A stretch of 64,000 nt of DNA, taken from positions 23,212,276-23,276,275 of the forward strand of contig OY744609.1 in the NCBI GenBank assembly GCA_963556255.1, in the 5' to 3' direction. Positions 1-25,945 of the stretch are shown piece by piece; the stretch's first letter is position 1; every line of letters begins with the position of its first letter. The stretch comes from Allolobophora icterica (Eukaryota; Annelida; Clitellata; Crassiclitellata; Lumbricidae). The position numbers and the translations under genes were made by a program. The notes under the pieces were generated by a model. It had not been told where the DNA came from and ran no database searches. It worked only from the letters and a program-made list of their open reading frames with translations.

Positions 1-163
1 TTTGATGTGTACTTCGTTGCGAAGGAAATGAATTACGTAGTTCACATGACAATATTTTGATGACCAGTGTGTCTGTTTTTTCTTGCCAATGTTTTGCCTA
101 CATCAAGTATCTGATTAACCACTGGTGAATTTCTAAGATTTGTTGCTTTTGGTGATTGCTCAG

Positions 164-13165
<13,002 letters not shown>

Positions 13166-14414
13166 AAATGATCATACGAGCCAGGGTTTGACAGTTGATC
13201 CATATGGGAACCATCATTTGCATACAATATTTTATAGCTGTTTCACCAGCCCTGCCCAGCGTGACCAAACTTTAGTTGTGGAGAGACTTTAGTTGTTGAC
13301 AGTTTTTTCATTTCTGATACTACTCCACCAGAAGCTGCTTTGTACCACTGACTTGTCCTTCTATCTTTCTGTGCAGTTACACATTGGCTCACAACTTTTG
13401 AGGTTTCAATTTCTGGCAGGTCATGTGAAATTGAAATTTTTTGTGTTTATCATTACTACTCTAGGTTGTCCATATCTTCAGATTGCTGTTGTAAAGTCCA
13501 CGCTTTAGCCAAATACCCTAACAGCCCAGACGACGGGCCAGACGTAGGAAGACTTTTATGTGTCAAGCCTTTGAATACCAGCTTTTAGCTAATTTCAGCG
13601 TATTATCGGTATAATGCTGATAATATACCAAACCTTTTCTTATTTTTCTTTGCTTTTTTTAAATATCTCCACATCTGCTTCTTCTGTTTCCTGTTAAATC
13701 CTCTAAATTGTTTTCTAGTTTTGTTCCTTATTCTTTATAGTATGTCTCTAGGTTTTCGGATAATGTAATCCTTATCATTGATCTTTTTCTTTCTTTGATC
13801 TTTCTATATTTCTTGCACACTTCAACAACACTGTTTCTGGAGCTTGCATCAGAATAGAAAAAGAATAATTTAAAAACTGTAGTCTTTTGTGTAAAAAAAA
13901 TTTGTCTGTGGTGGCTGAAACTTAACTAGCTCGGTTTCAAAGTCACAGAAATCTGCATTTCTTATTTAATTCGTTTTGTGTGCCTATGCCATTTAATGTA
14001 ATGTACTGTTACCAGACATTTGTGTAGTGCCTCTCGTTAGTCTCTTAGAAGTTCAAGCCCATTTACTTATGAGTGTCTTGTCTTGTTAACAGTACAGCAT
14101 TTTACTGTCATGTTTCCTTGCCTTTGCCCAAGTTTTCTGGTTTGTTGATGGGAACAGGACTGTCAGATCTTTCAGATGTTAAAATTGTTATTTTAGTGCT
14201 TCTCATCTTCTTGTTGATTTCTGTCTTAAATTTTACTAGAGGTCTGGTTTCTGACCATTTCTCTGTTTAATGTGGGTCATAACAGTCATGGAAAATCTCT
14301 TACATATCAGCAGTCGGCAGTGCTCTGTGTTCAGTCTGTAGTTGTATTACATGTCTGCTCTGAGTAACACGAGTATCTCTCAAGGAAGTGAGCAACGCTG
14401 GTTAAATTGAAAAT

Positions 14415-14830
14415 TATATAGCACCTTTTCAAGAAAATCTCGTCAGAGGTGCTCTCGACCTAACGATGGAAAACTTTTCAAGCGCATATGGAATTAGGTA
14501 AAGAAAGACCGAGAAGGTCATGTCTGAAGATGCTAGGTAACCTATTCCAGAAGTTGGACCAACCACAGCGAAGCTTCTGTGCTGCACTGTGGAAATTCTG
14601 GCTGGGAGAATAACCAGATGACCCTTTGCAGCAGAGCGAAGAAATCTATGGCTATGAATGGATAAGACCAAGACAGGCAAATCCCTGAGATGAGATGGAG
14701 CACAGCCCATATGGCAATTATGCATGAGCATTAAGATCTCAGATTCGGTGCATTGGCAACCAGTGCAATTCCTCCTGCATGAAACTGGATGGATGCCCAA
14801 ACCTAGATATGCCTTTATACAGGCCTCGGC
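14415..14830 (+). repeat. Longest copy of the TATAGCACC dispersed repeat
   Basis: Begins TATAGCACCTTTTCAAGAAA and contains AGAGGTGCTC and CTATTCCAGAAGTTGGACCA. The same layout recurs at 29530-29715 and 36095-36350. It is a dispersed retroelement or its 3' region. The open minus-strand frame across it has no recognisable domain. Confidence 0.6.
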
Positions 14831-16409
14831 GTTAAAGAAGGACTGTAGTTGGTTAATGCGGGGAGAGTTACCATAGATCTGCATAGACAGTGTTGCATAA
14901 TCAATGCTGGTGCTTGTGAACGCAGGCATGAGGGTTGTGGTGGCTCGAGTTGTAGGCAAATGGCATATTGTGCGAATCTGGTGCATGTAATAAATGTATA
15001 TAAATGAGTTGGAGCATACTTGGTGCATGCCCTGTACGTACGTACTTGAAGTGTACACAGAATGAGCAATGAAAACATCCGCCTAACAAAAGCTGGCAAA
15101 TGTGACTGAGAACTACGTAATCATGTGTTGTGTTTAACATAATTCAATAATGTTAACTTGTAATCTACACATGTGGCGAATGACTTCATTTCCTAATATT
15201 TCTGAGGTACACATGTTGAAATGAGAAATTTGTGAGTAGATGTTAAGCATCTGTCTCATTTGTAGTTACCATAGACAGGCAGGTTGTCTGACATTAGGAA
15301 AAGATTGCAAAGAGACCGCCACACTATCTCTGTGCAAGTCTTAAAATTATACGAGAACACGGTTTTGATTGTGCTGTTGAAATCTTGCCCTAAGGTTGAC
15401 AAGATTTCAACAAGCTTTCATGTCAAGAAAGCTTGAAGATGATGCCTACAGTGGGGTTAATGCTAGATGCAACCTGTAGTCACCCTATAAAGCTTAAGTG
15501 TTCTTGTTATATATTGTTCAGTAGTTGGCCTCCATATGGCAGTTGAACTGAGATGACCCAGTTTGCTGACCTAAATCCGCTCTAAATTGAACTACTAAGT
15601 AGCAGTGATGATATATGTCACTGTGTCTGAGTATTTAAAGCAGATGATCTTTGTTTCCTGTTTTCAGTTTTGAACATTAAAAGAAAGAATTGCCTTGCTT
15701 TTTCGTGATAATCTTCATCAGATCAACAAATTCAGTTTTAATATTAATACTACAGTTGAGCTTGTATTGCAAGTACCATCCATCCATCCATGGTGTCTGG
15801 TGCTGTTGAATATCGACTTCATTTGAACAATTACGTCATTGGTGACAGCTATTTCATGTACTTGATACTGTTCATATTCAATGGTTGTGAGCTCTTTGCT
15901 CTATCTTCAGGGACTTTCACTGTTTCACGTGTACATGTAGATGCGTGTCGTTTTGTTTTGTTTTGCCATTGCTCTGAATGGGAGTTTTGTTGCCGAGCAT
16001 ATAACATTGGAAGATTTTGTTAGATGATGGTGGACCAACGAGAGTTGAATATTTAAGAGTCTCTTCGACATTTTAGTATGTGTCACGTGGCATAGCAGTG
16101 AACTACCTGAATTACAGGACATTTGGAAAAATGTAAAACTCTTGAAGACAGTCTTGAATATTTGAAATGCTTTGTTTTGCATTGACGTTTTTCGTTTGCA
16201 TTTGCTTTTGTGTTGCTGCGTAATGGCATGTGTTGTGTACATTTATGTAGTGCATTTTACTGTTTCACACTTGTCGAAAGTACTGCAGACGTGGCTGTGT
16301 AGGAGATGCGCCTCGTTAGGTTGAAGATGTCGGCAGGTGGAACTTGTGCAGAGGAGCAAGATTGTCCTAGAATAATAATATTTAGTGAGCTGGTTGCAAA
16401 CGTGAAAAG

Positions 16410-16880
16410 GGATCGTAGATAAAGATGTCCACAAACATGACCTACTTTGTACCTCTCCCTCCCCTTGTCTGCATCTCTGCTGATGTCCACTGTTCATCTC
16501 TGAGCTACAGGGTGGGTACTGTTATACTGCATGTCAAGCAAAGGGACTCTGTAGGCCTATTATCAAAAGATATGTAATTATAACCATCCCTGTTTGCTTG
16601 TATACAGCTGCAGTGTTGACTGATGATGAAAGAGAACCAGTGTCCCTCCAAGGGGCATCTGACTACTGTGACTTAGTAGTCCTGTGACACAAGTACCATC
16701 TGTCAGATCTAGGCAGCAAGTCCTCTATTAATGATGATCCAATGCAGTGTCTGTTGGCTGGCTGAAGTTGTTGTCTAAGGCCCAGGCTCTGCCGATAATG
16801 TACCAAATTCAGATGCAGACATCCGCATTGGGCATTACCCCACGTCTTTGTTGGCATTTGGATGACCTGCCTCTCCCTCT
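16410..16880. mobile_element. Decayed copy of the 32297 MITE family
   Basis: ATAAAGATGTCCACAAACAT and GACCTACTTTG match the left part of the element at 32297. CAGACATCCGCATTGGGCAT and ATTTGGATGACC match its right part. The ends are too decayed to define. Confidence 0.65.
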
Positions 16881-18228
16881 TTGGGGATATTGTTAATACC
16901 CCAGGGTGGTGTAATAGCAGATCAAAATAGTGGAGCAATTATCATTTCTGTGATTTTTACTCCCTCACACTGCTGCCAGCTTATGTTAACCTAGGTTATT
17001 ATTACTGTTGTAATTATTAAATTTTGTTTCCTGTTGTAGAAGGAATAAAAAATTAAGCTAGGAGTGCACTATTGTTAGTACAGTAGTATTATTGAGATAA
17101 TATTATTACCGTCAATATACTAGTATATTATGAAACTGATTTATATTTTGATGTTATTATGTTACCCTTGTCTTAATGTCCTAAAGCAGTTCTAATGCCC
17201 AGTGAAAGTTGGTCAGCTGGAAACAAACTGGCCTATCACACCTAAAAGCTGGGACTTTAATTCCGTATGTAGAAAGGGAACATTTTGAATGCTGCTTGGA
17301 TTCTTTTGTCATCGGCCATGACTTTAAACATGATGTGTAAAACTGCAGCCGTGGTCAGTGCCAAGCATTTACAATAGGTTTGACTTATCATAAAACTGTT
17401 GTCTCAGAAGACTGTCTGTTTTACATATGTAGATATGGAGCTGAATTGTAGCTGAAGAGGTAAAGAATCATCAGTAGACATGCTCATCAGTTTGTGACGA
17501 GTAGTACCAATGCCTAAGTTTAAGGTGTCCTGATGTTGAATTGGCTGTGGTCATGTGTCCACATCAGCTGGAGGACCCACAACTTCAGAACCATGCTTCT
17601 GAAGAGCTCCTACAAAGGCATGTAAACAATTGTCTTATATGTAATTGCTCTGGCCCTTTCGTTGCTCTCATTCCCCTTGGAATTTAGGCTTATTAAAGCA
17701 TCAACATCTATAGTACACAAATAGGAGTGATATTCTTGGCTCGTGGAGGCAGTTTCAGAAAAGTTTGAAGGTTTTGCACATAGATAACCATTTGTTGGAG
17801 GCAGCTGTGGAGGTGGCATTTAGAAGCGACGTTTGAATCAGAGGCTTTCGTTTAACTGTGTTTGACATTTTTGAAATTAGGTCAATTCTGAGAACTTGAT
17901 TGTAACAGTTTCAGTAAATTGTTCTTAATGTTAAGAATTGTTGTGTACAACTAACAACTGATACTGGAATTATTCGTGGTAGCAAGAACGTGTGTTTTCG
18001 ACTGACAAGTTTAATGCTTTGTTGATGTCTGGTAGACTTTGAGAAAAGGTTGTTGCAGTTACTTGGTGTTGTTATTTTAGTGTTTCTATGCCTAATGCAG
18101 AAAGAAGCATGGGCTTTATATAAAACTTCCTCGTTCCAGGAACTAAAAAATAACTGGTGTCTCAGATAAATAATGATAGTAGTTCCAAAGTCGAGATATA
18201 GACTTGTGGAAAGAGAAACGGTTATTAA

Positions 18229-18278
18229 CGCTTTAACGACAAGCTGCATTGGCTTCTCAGTACACTCTCGTCATGCGG
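18229..18278. mobile_element. piggyBac-like mini-MITE relic
   Basis: After TTAA (18225-18228), CGCTTTAACGACAAGCTGCA and TACACTCTCGTC match the intact copy at 33048-33109. The right end is lost. Confidence 0.55.
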
Positions 18279-19166
18279 GGAAACACTTTCGATATTGGCA
18301 GTAGAAAAACAGCGAGTTTCGAGTAAAACAGTGGCCAATACCTGCTGCATTATGTCGGAACCACAACTGCCCCATGTAAATCTGTCCACCTGCCAACACC
18401 AGATATCCACAGCATTTCACTTTCTTGACCAGTCTGCTGTGGTGAGGTTGTTTATGTCTGAACTATGTAATCGTTCTCAGATTGCTCACCGGCCACAGCC
18501 TCTGAAACCTTATGAATCTTGATTGGTTCTGTCCAATTGCAATTTTGCTTAGAAGCAACCATCAACTGATGCCTTGCACATGACTATACTGGCACTATAG
18601 AAGTTTTTAGATTAAATGAGTTTTCTTGCAATTTAGTGTTCACTTTTCAATTAAAAAAATATATACATGTATGAAACTTGCTTCATAAAGCAGTCTTACC
18701 TCCTATCCCACTGTTGAGGTAAATGTTTTTTTGGATAAAGAAAGCTGATCAATAAGAGACAACCATTTTCTTTACTACTTGTTCAACCAAACTTTAAATG
18801 ACAGCCTCTGGACTAACATTAATGCCAGAGCCGAGGCACATTGCATTTGACAAGTGTAAACAGTAAGCCATTGATTTTAAAATCAGTTGAACTAGAAAAC
18901 AGAATGCAATCTAGGGGACCAATACAGCCATGTTACATTGTTTTTGAAAGGCATACTACCCAGTACTTAATTATGAAGCATACCGGTTCCTATGAAAATT
19001 GACTCTTTAACTTGTAAAGCAACAAGTCATGATAAAATTGGGAATCTAAAATTACTGGAAAGTCCTCGAGTTAGAAAGGTCATGAAAACAAGAGAACTCA
19101 AAATGTGACAAGAAAAATATAAAAATCTAGGAAACTAAAAAAGATAATAAAACACTTTCTTATGAC

Positions 19167-19654
19167 CAGTGGCGTCTACCAATGGTGGTGTGTGGAGAAC
19201 GATCTCCATCGAAATTCAAAAGTGGGGGGGGTTTGACATATTTTGACTGAAAGTGGGGGGTTGCATTTTTTCATGATAACTCTTTTGTCCCGTGTGATAA
19301 TATAGCCAAATCCAACAAAGCAAAAATATTTAAAATCCGAAAAGGTCCCAAAAAATTTTCGCGCTACGCATTGCTCTGACTCTCTTTGGGCAATGTCAGT
19401 CTAGACGTAAAGTCAGCACCTATTAGGGCCTAAAGTAGAAAACATTCAGCTAAGTCATCCATTATTTCATTAATCTGTAGGCCTAACTGTCTCAAAATGA
19501 CTGATTAATTCGTTTATTTTACGACGCCGTCATATCAAAGACGATTGGCGTCTCTCCCACTGCAGAATCTCTGAAAACACCAAAATGTGTATTTCAGAGA
19601 GTAAATTTGGGGGGTTTATTCTCCATTTACTTTTCGGGGGGTTAGACGCCACTG
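19167..19654. mobile_element. hAT-like MITE, 488 bp
   Basis: Terminal inverted repeats CAGTGGCGTCTA / TAGACGCCACTG. Perfect 8-bp target duplication CTTATGAC (19159-19166 and 19655-19662). Subterminal G-runs (GGGGGGG) on both sides. No coding capacity. Lies just past the 3' end of the TRIM gene. Confidence 0.92.
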
Positions 19655-19721
19655 CTTATGACTAAAAAAAGTTTTGTTATGAAATTGTCATCTTCTGCAA
19701 TTGATAGCATGCAAAGTTTCT

Positions 19722-20563
19722 TCACTCACTACCATGTTTAACATTAAACACAAGGATTCGACTGGATTCATCAAGCACGAAAAGTCTGCCACGGAATTCA
19801 TCAAGTAGAATTTTCTGAGGAAATTCAAGTCCATTTTCAACAGTGAGGAGCTCTCTCTTGAAACTGAGACTGGAACTACTGAGCACAACCACTCGTTTGT
19901 TTCCTTGATCAACTACAAGGACATTCTGGTCTTCATCCAATGCTAAACACACTGGGAACTTCAAACCCAAGTCCTGCCTTTCGTCAACGATGGTTTTCCT
20001 ATCCACATCCAGCAAACACAGGCCGTGATTATCATTTCCATTGCTGTAACAGATCATGAACAAGTCCTCTTTATGTTGCACTGCATGTCTTAACTCGTAC
20101 AGTGGTGATGGGACACATACAATCTCACGAAGCAGAAATCCACCTGGCGTATATTCCTTCAGATAACATGCTTTCTCAGTCGCCAAAATCACATTACCGC
20201 AAAGTGAAATCATCAAAGAACCAGAACTTTTGCCAGTATCCCACGATGTTTCTCTTTTTTCAATCACTTTCACAATGCAGTACGATTCATTTTGCTTTTG
20301 TTCATCCAAGATGTAGAGGCAGTTGTTCTTCTTGCAGGATGTAAGATCTATTGGATTATGAACTGCTGCAAGAGTATATTCGTAGTGAAAAGAAATTTTC
20401 ACAGCATTGTAGACGGTCACAAGAGGGCTATTGTTGTGTACCACTGACAATGCATTGCCCAATAGAGTCATTCCACGAATCGTTAAAAAGTCCCGACTTA
20501 CAGCTCTTGTTCTGAATCTTCGATGCAAAACAGGGTGCTCATGATACATATCCACGACGTTCT
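19722..20563 (-). CDS. TRIM-NHL-like gene, exon 2 (beta-propeller) with stop
   Basis: Starts after a TTTTAG acceptor with ENVVDMYHEHPVLHRRFRTR and ends FNVKHGSE-stop. Repeated hydrophobic blade-like motifs (NVLVVDQGNKRVVVL, GRLFVLDE) support an NHL-like propeller. A possible donor overlaps the last codons, so a further 3' exon cannot be fully excluded. Confidence 0.8.
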
Positions 20564-23500
20564 CTAAAACAAATAAATTGTATAAATAACACAAACAAAA
20601 AGCAAATAATGGATTTCAACACACACACAAATCCAGCTTAATGACCAGGGTCCTTCTCACTTTGCTGGCTTTTATCTGAAGTCTTCCTTCTTCAATTAAA
20701 AAAACATACAGACTGACACATGATCTGCACAGTGCGCACGTTTACCAGCCACGTCAGTCGTTGGTTTGCCTTACTTTGTCTATTTTGTCTAAATGTGGAT
20801 TTTGCTCAGTAATTTCTAATACATTGGAGTTTACTGGTGCCAAATTTTGGTATCAGACTTACTTATTGTTTCTACCCTGGATTTTGTAAATTTTGACAGT
20901 GTTTCTTTGTAGGTCATCTTGGCTTACGTGACTGTACGAGGAGAGATGAGCTTCCTGATGTGGGGCTGAGTCTGAGATTTACAGACTGCATATGCAGATA
21001 GAGCTGGTGGAGGAAGAGCAACGCAGATCTTTGGAGTGACCTTAACTGATGGGTGAAAATAAGAAATAACTCAAAGAATGTGGACCATTCGCTTAGTCCA
21101 GAGGTCAATCACCAATTCTGTATGAGGTACTTAGAAGCAGGATCAGTATATTATGACCTAATAAGTTTAACATCACAATCAAGGAGAGTGAGCAATGTGC
21201 AAAATCTAGATTCTATGGTGTCACAGATGTCTAAGATTGGGCTCAGCAGGACTGTTTTTGTAGAATGTCCTTTCCTAAAGCCATATTATGGCTTTGCTAT
21301 AAGATCACTCACTTCTAGGTAGTGTACCATCTGCTGAACTATTATCTCCTATCCTCTTGATGACCTAGGCATAACTGCAAGGATTGAAATTGACTCCAGG
21401 GTAGTTTCTGACCTGCTGGATGGGATCCTTCAGCTGGCCACAAGCTGCAACAAGGAAAGGAGCAGGTCATCGACAACTTCGCGCAGGAAGACAGTTGTAA
21501 CAGGGTCAAGTTTGCACATGGCAGAAAAGATAATAGAAATGCCTTCAGATCTTCAGCAATCACTGTTTCAAACTTTCTTAGTCAAGTAGCTCTGCTGTAA
21601 AGGATGGGTTCTGCAGTGTGCATCAAAATGGCCCAGAAGTGTTGACGTCTTTCCACAGAAAGAGAAGGACCTCAAAGTGTAATATAAGGTCATTCCAGGT
21701 TTCTCACGTTTCACAAGCAGATTTTTCCAATGGACGACAGCAATTTCTCCAACCCCAGAACGAGACGTAAGCAGATCAGAATCAGGACGTAATTCATCTA
21801 CCATCAATCAACAAAGACATCCATAAGATGGCTGGTGTTTGTGTCAGCTACTATCACATCATGTTTACTGACGAGGCTTTGGACTTTTCATGTCTAAAGA
21901 TGCAGATAAGACTGCTGCATTGTACAGCCAGCACTCAGCATCTGTGTTGACAGACCAATTTGGAAAATGGACATCATAGACCCATATAATCAAAAAATAC
22001 ATTCATTTCGGTTAGTCCAAAGCACTTTTCTAAGAAAATCAGTGCTCGAAATGGAAAATTTTATGAAACGGAACGCTAGTCAAAGATATGGGAGCATTCA
22101 CATTTCAGAGGACAATAAAAACGTTTATTTCATAGTATTTTCCACTGGACGAAAGGGAACGATAATACGGATGCATTTGACGAACCGGAACGGCGTTCCG
22201 GTCCATTTCGAGCACTGAAGAAAATGTTCGTGTTATTGTAAATTTACTGTGTGGAAAATAGGGCATAACTGAAATCTGGATTGGTAAACCGATTTTGTCT
22301 GACTATCTGGAATTATCCGGAATGTCTGACCCGCCGATTAATAACGGTTGTTTTTTCAATCTACCCTGTATCTGCCACAGGTTGCCGGGGTCGCCAACTG
22401 TTAGGCCTATATTGCGGTATTGGGAAGGGGTGACTGGCTGTTCTTCCATCCTACCGCTAACGCCAAGCCATCAGCCAATGATGACTAACTTGGAATTAGG
22501 CCTTAGTGCATAGATTTAAGAACATACGTTATTACTAATCAGAACTGGATCCGGAATCACCATATAATGGCATATACTATCCGGTATCGGCAAAAAAACT
22601 AAAATCAGTTATGCTGTAGTGGAAAACCAAAGAAACTGACAAAAACACACAAGAAAGCAGCCAAGATGGACATAAAATATGTCAGCTGGTATGTGTATCT
22701 GTGTGTAAGTAATAATGTACACACATACACATATAATGGCTCAATAAAATTTATGAATATCTTTTAAATAAGTTTGTGAATATCTTTTAACTAACTGTCA
22801 CAAGATATATATAAAAAGTACTGCTAACATAATGGACAGAGTTTCTAATAATTTTGTAACGTTGCAAATTCAGAGTCTGTGCTTCAGATAGAAAGAACCA
22901 GTGCATCAACATGGCCTCACAAACAACAACTTTAAAACCTAGGTGAAGAACTAGACAACCGGTGTTAAAACTTTAGTGTTACATCAGTACAGATTATGGC
23001 TGTACCGAATAGGTGATTATCACTATTCGGCCGAATATGAATAATTGGACCAACTATTCGGCCGAATACGAATACGAATAGTGTACAAAATAGGTCTACC
23101 GACAACATTCAAAATTTCAAATGTAAGCAAAAGTTTCAGTTCAGTAAATTTAATACATAAACTAAAAGTAAACAGTTAACTACATGTAATTTTTGCATCC
23201 TTCTGCCAGTCTGTGTAAACTAGGAATGGAACTAATTTAACTAAACTTAGAAATTGTCACTTACTTAATGTTCACTCCACTCGCTATATGCAGAAACAGA
23301 TGTCACGTGACCACTATTCATATTGAGTCCGACCGCTACTATTCGGCCGAATACCGAATAGCTAGTTGGCCCACTATTCGGCCCCAAAGCGAATACGAAG
23401 CGAATATTCGGTACAGCCCTAGTACAGATGGAAAGTGAATACTTTTATTAACAAATAATTTATCAGATTCAGAATACTTTTCTGGTAAAAAATACCCATT

Positions 23501-24840
23501 TCAATCATTCCACGATGTAGAAAACTTGTGCATAATCAAAAAAAGATGAGCACTTTTATAATCCTAAAGACTTAGACACAATAAAATTAAATAAATTTAT
23601 GTGCTGAATTTTAGGTACCAGTAACAATGTGGCTAAATTAAATCGATATCTGATGACGTTTAACGTGAACAAATGTCGAGAAATGTAATAGTACTAGCTA
23701 ACCTGTAATGCACTGAACACTGTTCAACCACAACTCAACGTCAGCAATTTCAGGGTTAGGAATTGGACGATCAATCTGAAGCTGGTGTTCCTTTTTCATT
23801 TGATCTGCAGCATCAGTGATGTTACGCAAAGTCTCACTAATGTCTCTCATTGTAACAGTTGACTTAATTTTGTTGCAGTAATCCCAATATCCTTCTAAGT
23901 CATCAATGTGGTTATCTAGACCGACCTCTAACGCAGCCATTTGCTCAAGTCCTTTCTCTTTCATTATACCTGTTGTTCTCTGCATTGATTCCAACATCCT
24001 ATCAATTCCCTCCTTCTTTCTTTCGGCTGCTTCAAACACTGCCTCCTTAAGTAATCCAACATTTTCGGAAAACTGTTCCATCTTCTCTTTAACCATTTCC
24101 TGCTTGTTCTGACTTTGTAAAATGAGCTCAGATAAGTCGCTAATCTGACTGTCAACCTGTTGCCTAAACTTTTCAATGAGTTTTTTGGCATCCACGCCTT
24201 TATGAAATTCATGTCTCTCAACAAAGCACAAAGGACAGACAGCTTCTTTGCAGTCTTCACAATATATCAAATGCTCTCGCTTATGTTCATCACACAGATG
24301 TAGAACAGCACCATCTAAGGAATCAACGCTACTCTCAGTTTCACCTGATACAATCTGATGCAACTTTGTCATCTTATTTTTCTTGTGGTGTACAGTACAT
24401 TCCTCGCACAATTTCTGTCTGCAATCGATGCAGTATCTTTCAGCTGGTGCAGTGACAATGGCAGAGCTCGGATCAGCACTTTCAGTGCAAGCATCACATA
24501 GAGCTCCCTTACCCTCTGCAGAGATTGCATCCGAAGAATTCGTTATGTCAATCAGCCGAATCACGAGGAAGTTCTTTGGAAGATCAATCAGACCTTGATC
24601 AGGAATTGTAAAACGCTGTCGACACATTGGGCAAGGAGGCCTACTTGCCCTAAGAAATGCCCATTCCAGTTGCTCTTCAGGTGCCCACTCTCGTGCCGTA
24701 ACGCATGAGGTCAGGCACTTCAAGCAGAATGTATGATTACAAGGTAATAGACGAGGATCACTGAACGTCTCTGTGCAGATGCAGCACACCGTTTCATCTC
24801 TAAGTTTCTCAACTACCACATGCAATTCTTTCGCAGACAT
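19722..24840 (-). CDS. TRIM-type RING/B-box protein with NHL-like propeller, two coding exons
   Basis: Probable cytoplasmic E3 ubiquitin ligase of the TRIM family. Coding exons are 24840-23703 and 20563-19722 (659 residues, join in phase). Exon 1 holds a RING (about residues 19-75, CCICTETF, CNHTFCLKC, CPMC), a B-box 1 (CDACTES to about 155), a B-box 2 (LCDEHKREHLIYCEDC, about 175-215) and a predicted coiled coil to about 310. Exon 2 encodes propeller-like repeats such as VLVVDQGNKRVVVL and RLFVLDESSRILVF, as in NHL-type TRIMs. The ATG at 24840 was chosen because it follows a TTGCAG acceptor by one base, implying an upstream 5' UTR exon. The RING has an insertion between its third and fourth metal-binding pairs. 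No filamin domain is seen. The target protein and the exact vertebrate counterpart (TRIM2/3/56/71-like) are not determined. Confidence 0.85.
21340..21540 (-). pseudogene. Possible decayed LINE reverse transcriptase segment
   Basis: One minus-strand frame reads CKLDPVTTVFLREVVDDLLL. This resembles the L-D-P-I-P-T-x-L-L-K-E region that precedes the reverse transcriptase core of many LINEs. The following frame is broken. Weak evidence. Confidence 0.35.
22040..22217. mobile_element. hAT-like MITE, 178 bp
   Basis: Perfect 15-bp terminal inverted repeats CAGTGCTCGAAATGG / CCATTTCGAGCACTG. Perfect 8-bp duplication AAGAAAAT (22032-22039, 22218-22225). The internal palindrome CCGGAACGGCGTTCCGG is also present in the MITE at 28666. 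Confidence 0.93.
22995..23421. mobile_element. hAT-like MITE, 427 bp, with TATTCGGCCGAATA motifs
   Basis: Ends TATGGCTGTACCGAATA / TATTCGGTACAGCCCTA. Perfect 8-bp duplication GTACAGAT (22987-22994, 23422-23429). Subterminal regions repeat the palindrome ATTCGGCCGAAT four times. No coding capacity. Confidence 0.93.
23703..24840 (-). CDS. TRIM-NHL-like gene, exon 1 (RING, B-boxes, coiled coil)
   Basis: Begins MSAKELHVVVEKL and ends VELWLNSVQCIT plus one base of a split codon. The donor is GTTAGC at 23702 on the minus strand. RING and B-box cysteines and histidines are all present. Confidence 0.88.
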
Positions 24841-24959
24841 TCTGCAAATATATTGTCTTACATACATTCAGATATCCAGCATAAGACTTACAATATATTA
24901 TTCTTAAACAAAGCAACAGATATAGAATACAATAGTGTACCAGAAACAGAATACAATAC

Positions 24960-25150
24960 AATACAACTGTATTTGATATTGCCCTCCTTCCAAAGTTCAT
25001 AAGTGCACACGACCATACAAGAGAATGGTGGAAAGCAATATTGTGCATGACCTTGCTCAAGGTCCCTACACAGTAAATGCCTCGGGCAAGGCTCAAACCC
25101 GTACTCCTCGCATTACAGGCCGAGCACTCTAACCAACTAGCCACACAACA
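24960..25150 (-). mobile_element. tRNA-derived SINE, minus strand
   Basis: On the minus strand a tRNA-like head has A box TGGCTAGTTGG (about 25133-25143) and B box GGGTTTGAGCC (25090-25100). The body runs to about 24960 and shares ACTGTATTTGATATTGCCCT with AKT-intron sequence near 9330. Confidence 0.7.
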
Positions 25151-25839
25151 GGTAAGTAAGTAAGTGTATTCTTTAAGGAACGCTAGCAAACAAGCGGCAC
25201 TTAACATACAAAATTACAGAGAGAAAAAGAAAAGAGAACAATCAAGTAACAATCACCCGGACATTTCTGTTTGTGTTCATGTCTCTGAACTCTTTCCTTT
25301 TATTAGTCAACAACAGTATTTTCCCGTCATATATGATGGGTTGAAAAAGAAAATGAATGGATTGATAGAAAGATAAAAGAATTTGTTTATTGGAATGCTT
25401 GATGATAAGTCACATTGCGAGTCAGACAGATAGACAAACAGCAGTTTTAGTCTGTCTCCCTTCACTCCCTCCCGCCCTGGATCAAACAGTAGAGTGTTTG
25501 CCCTGTATTGCAAGAGACCAATCAATGTTTAGGTCACTCAGTCTTGGCCTGGTCAGTATTTGCTCCTCTTTCCCTCAACCTCCCGTCAGATCGTGTGCCA
25601 AAATGAGGGAGGGAGGAAGGGAGGGAGGGCAGGCCATGAGTCGCATTCCATACATTCCACAGCGTTTATCGTAGGGCACTAACTATATGGTAGATTCAAA
25701 GTCTAATTTCATAACAGAAGGAGCTGAAAATTCAAGTTTTTTTATAATCTTTATTAATTCAAACTGACAAGTACGCAGTAAGATTACATTGAAACACGAC
25801 AGTACAATCAAGATCTTAATTAAACACACGGTTTGACAG

Positions 25840-25945
25840 CCATGCAAGGCGCAGCCCTAGATGGGGGGGGGGTACGGGTATCGAACTGCGATCTAATGCT
25901 CTCCTGGCCATGAGTGTTACCATTACTCTATCCCCCTCCCAACTA
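25840..25945 (-). mobile_element. tRNA-derived SINE head, minus strand
   Basis: The minus strand reads TAGAGTAATGGTAACACTCA and later AGTTCGATACCC, an A/B-box pair. The segment GGTAACACTC...AGATCNNNNNNTCGCAG/AGTTCGATACCC resembles the plus-strand copy at 54985. Confidence 0.55.

Larger units (their letters stand above)
13166..19158 (+). other. AKT 3' side and intergenic DNA, no supported gene
   Basis: About 6 kb without a convincing coding exon. It presumably begins with the AKT 3' UTR, whose end cannot be placed. It contains repeat-family copies (near 14010 and 14415-14830), a decayed Harbinger-like copy (16410-16880) and a piggyBac-like MITE relic (18229-18275). Open frames up to 209 codons are within repeats and show no domain. 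Confidence 0.6.
20564..23702 (-). other. Intron of the TRIM gene
   Basis: About 3.1 kb. Holds two hAT-like MITEs (22040-22217, 22995-23421) and a possible LINE relic at 21340-21540. The rest is AT-rich with no supported coding sequence. Confidence 0.75.

Noticed and set aside
14429..15058. 209-codon minus-strand frame as a gene
   Set aside because: It lies across a dispersed repeat, has no recognisable domain, and similar fragments recur elsewhere.
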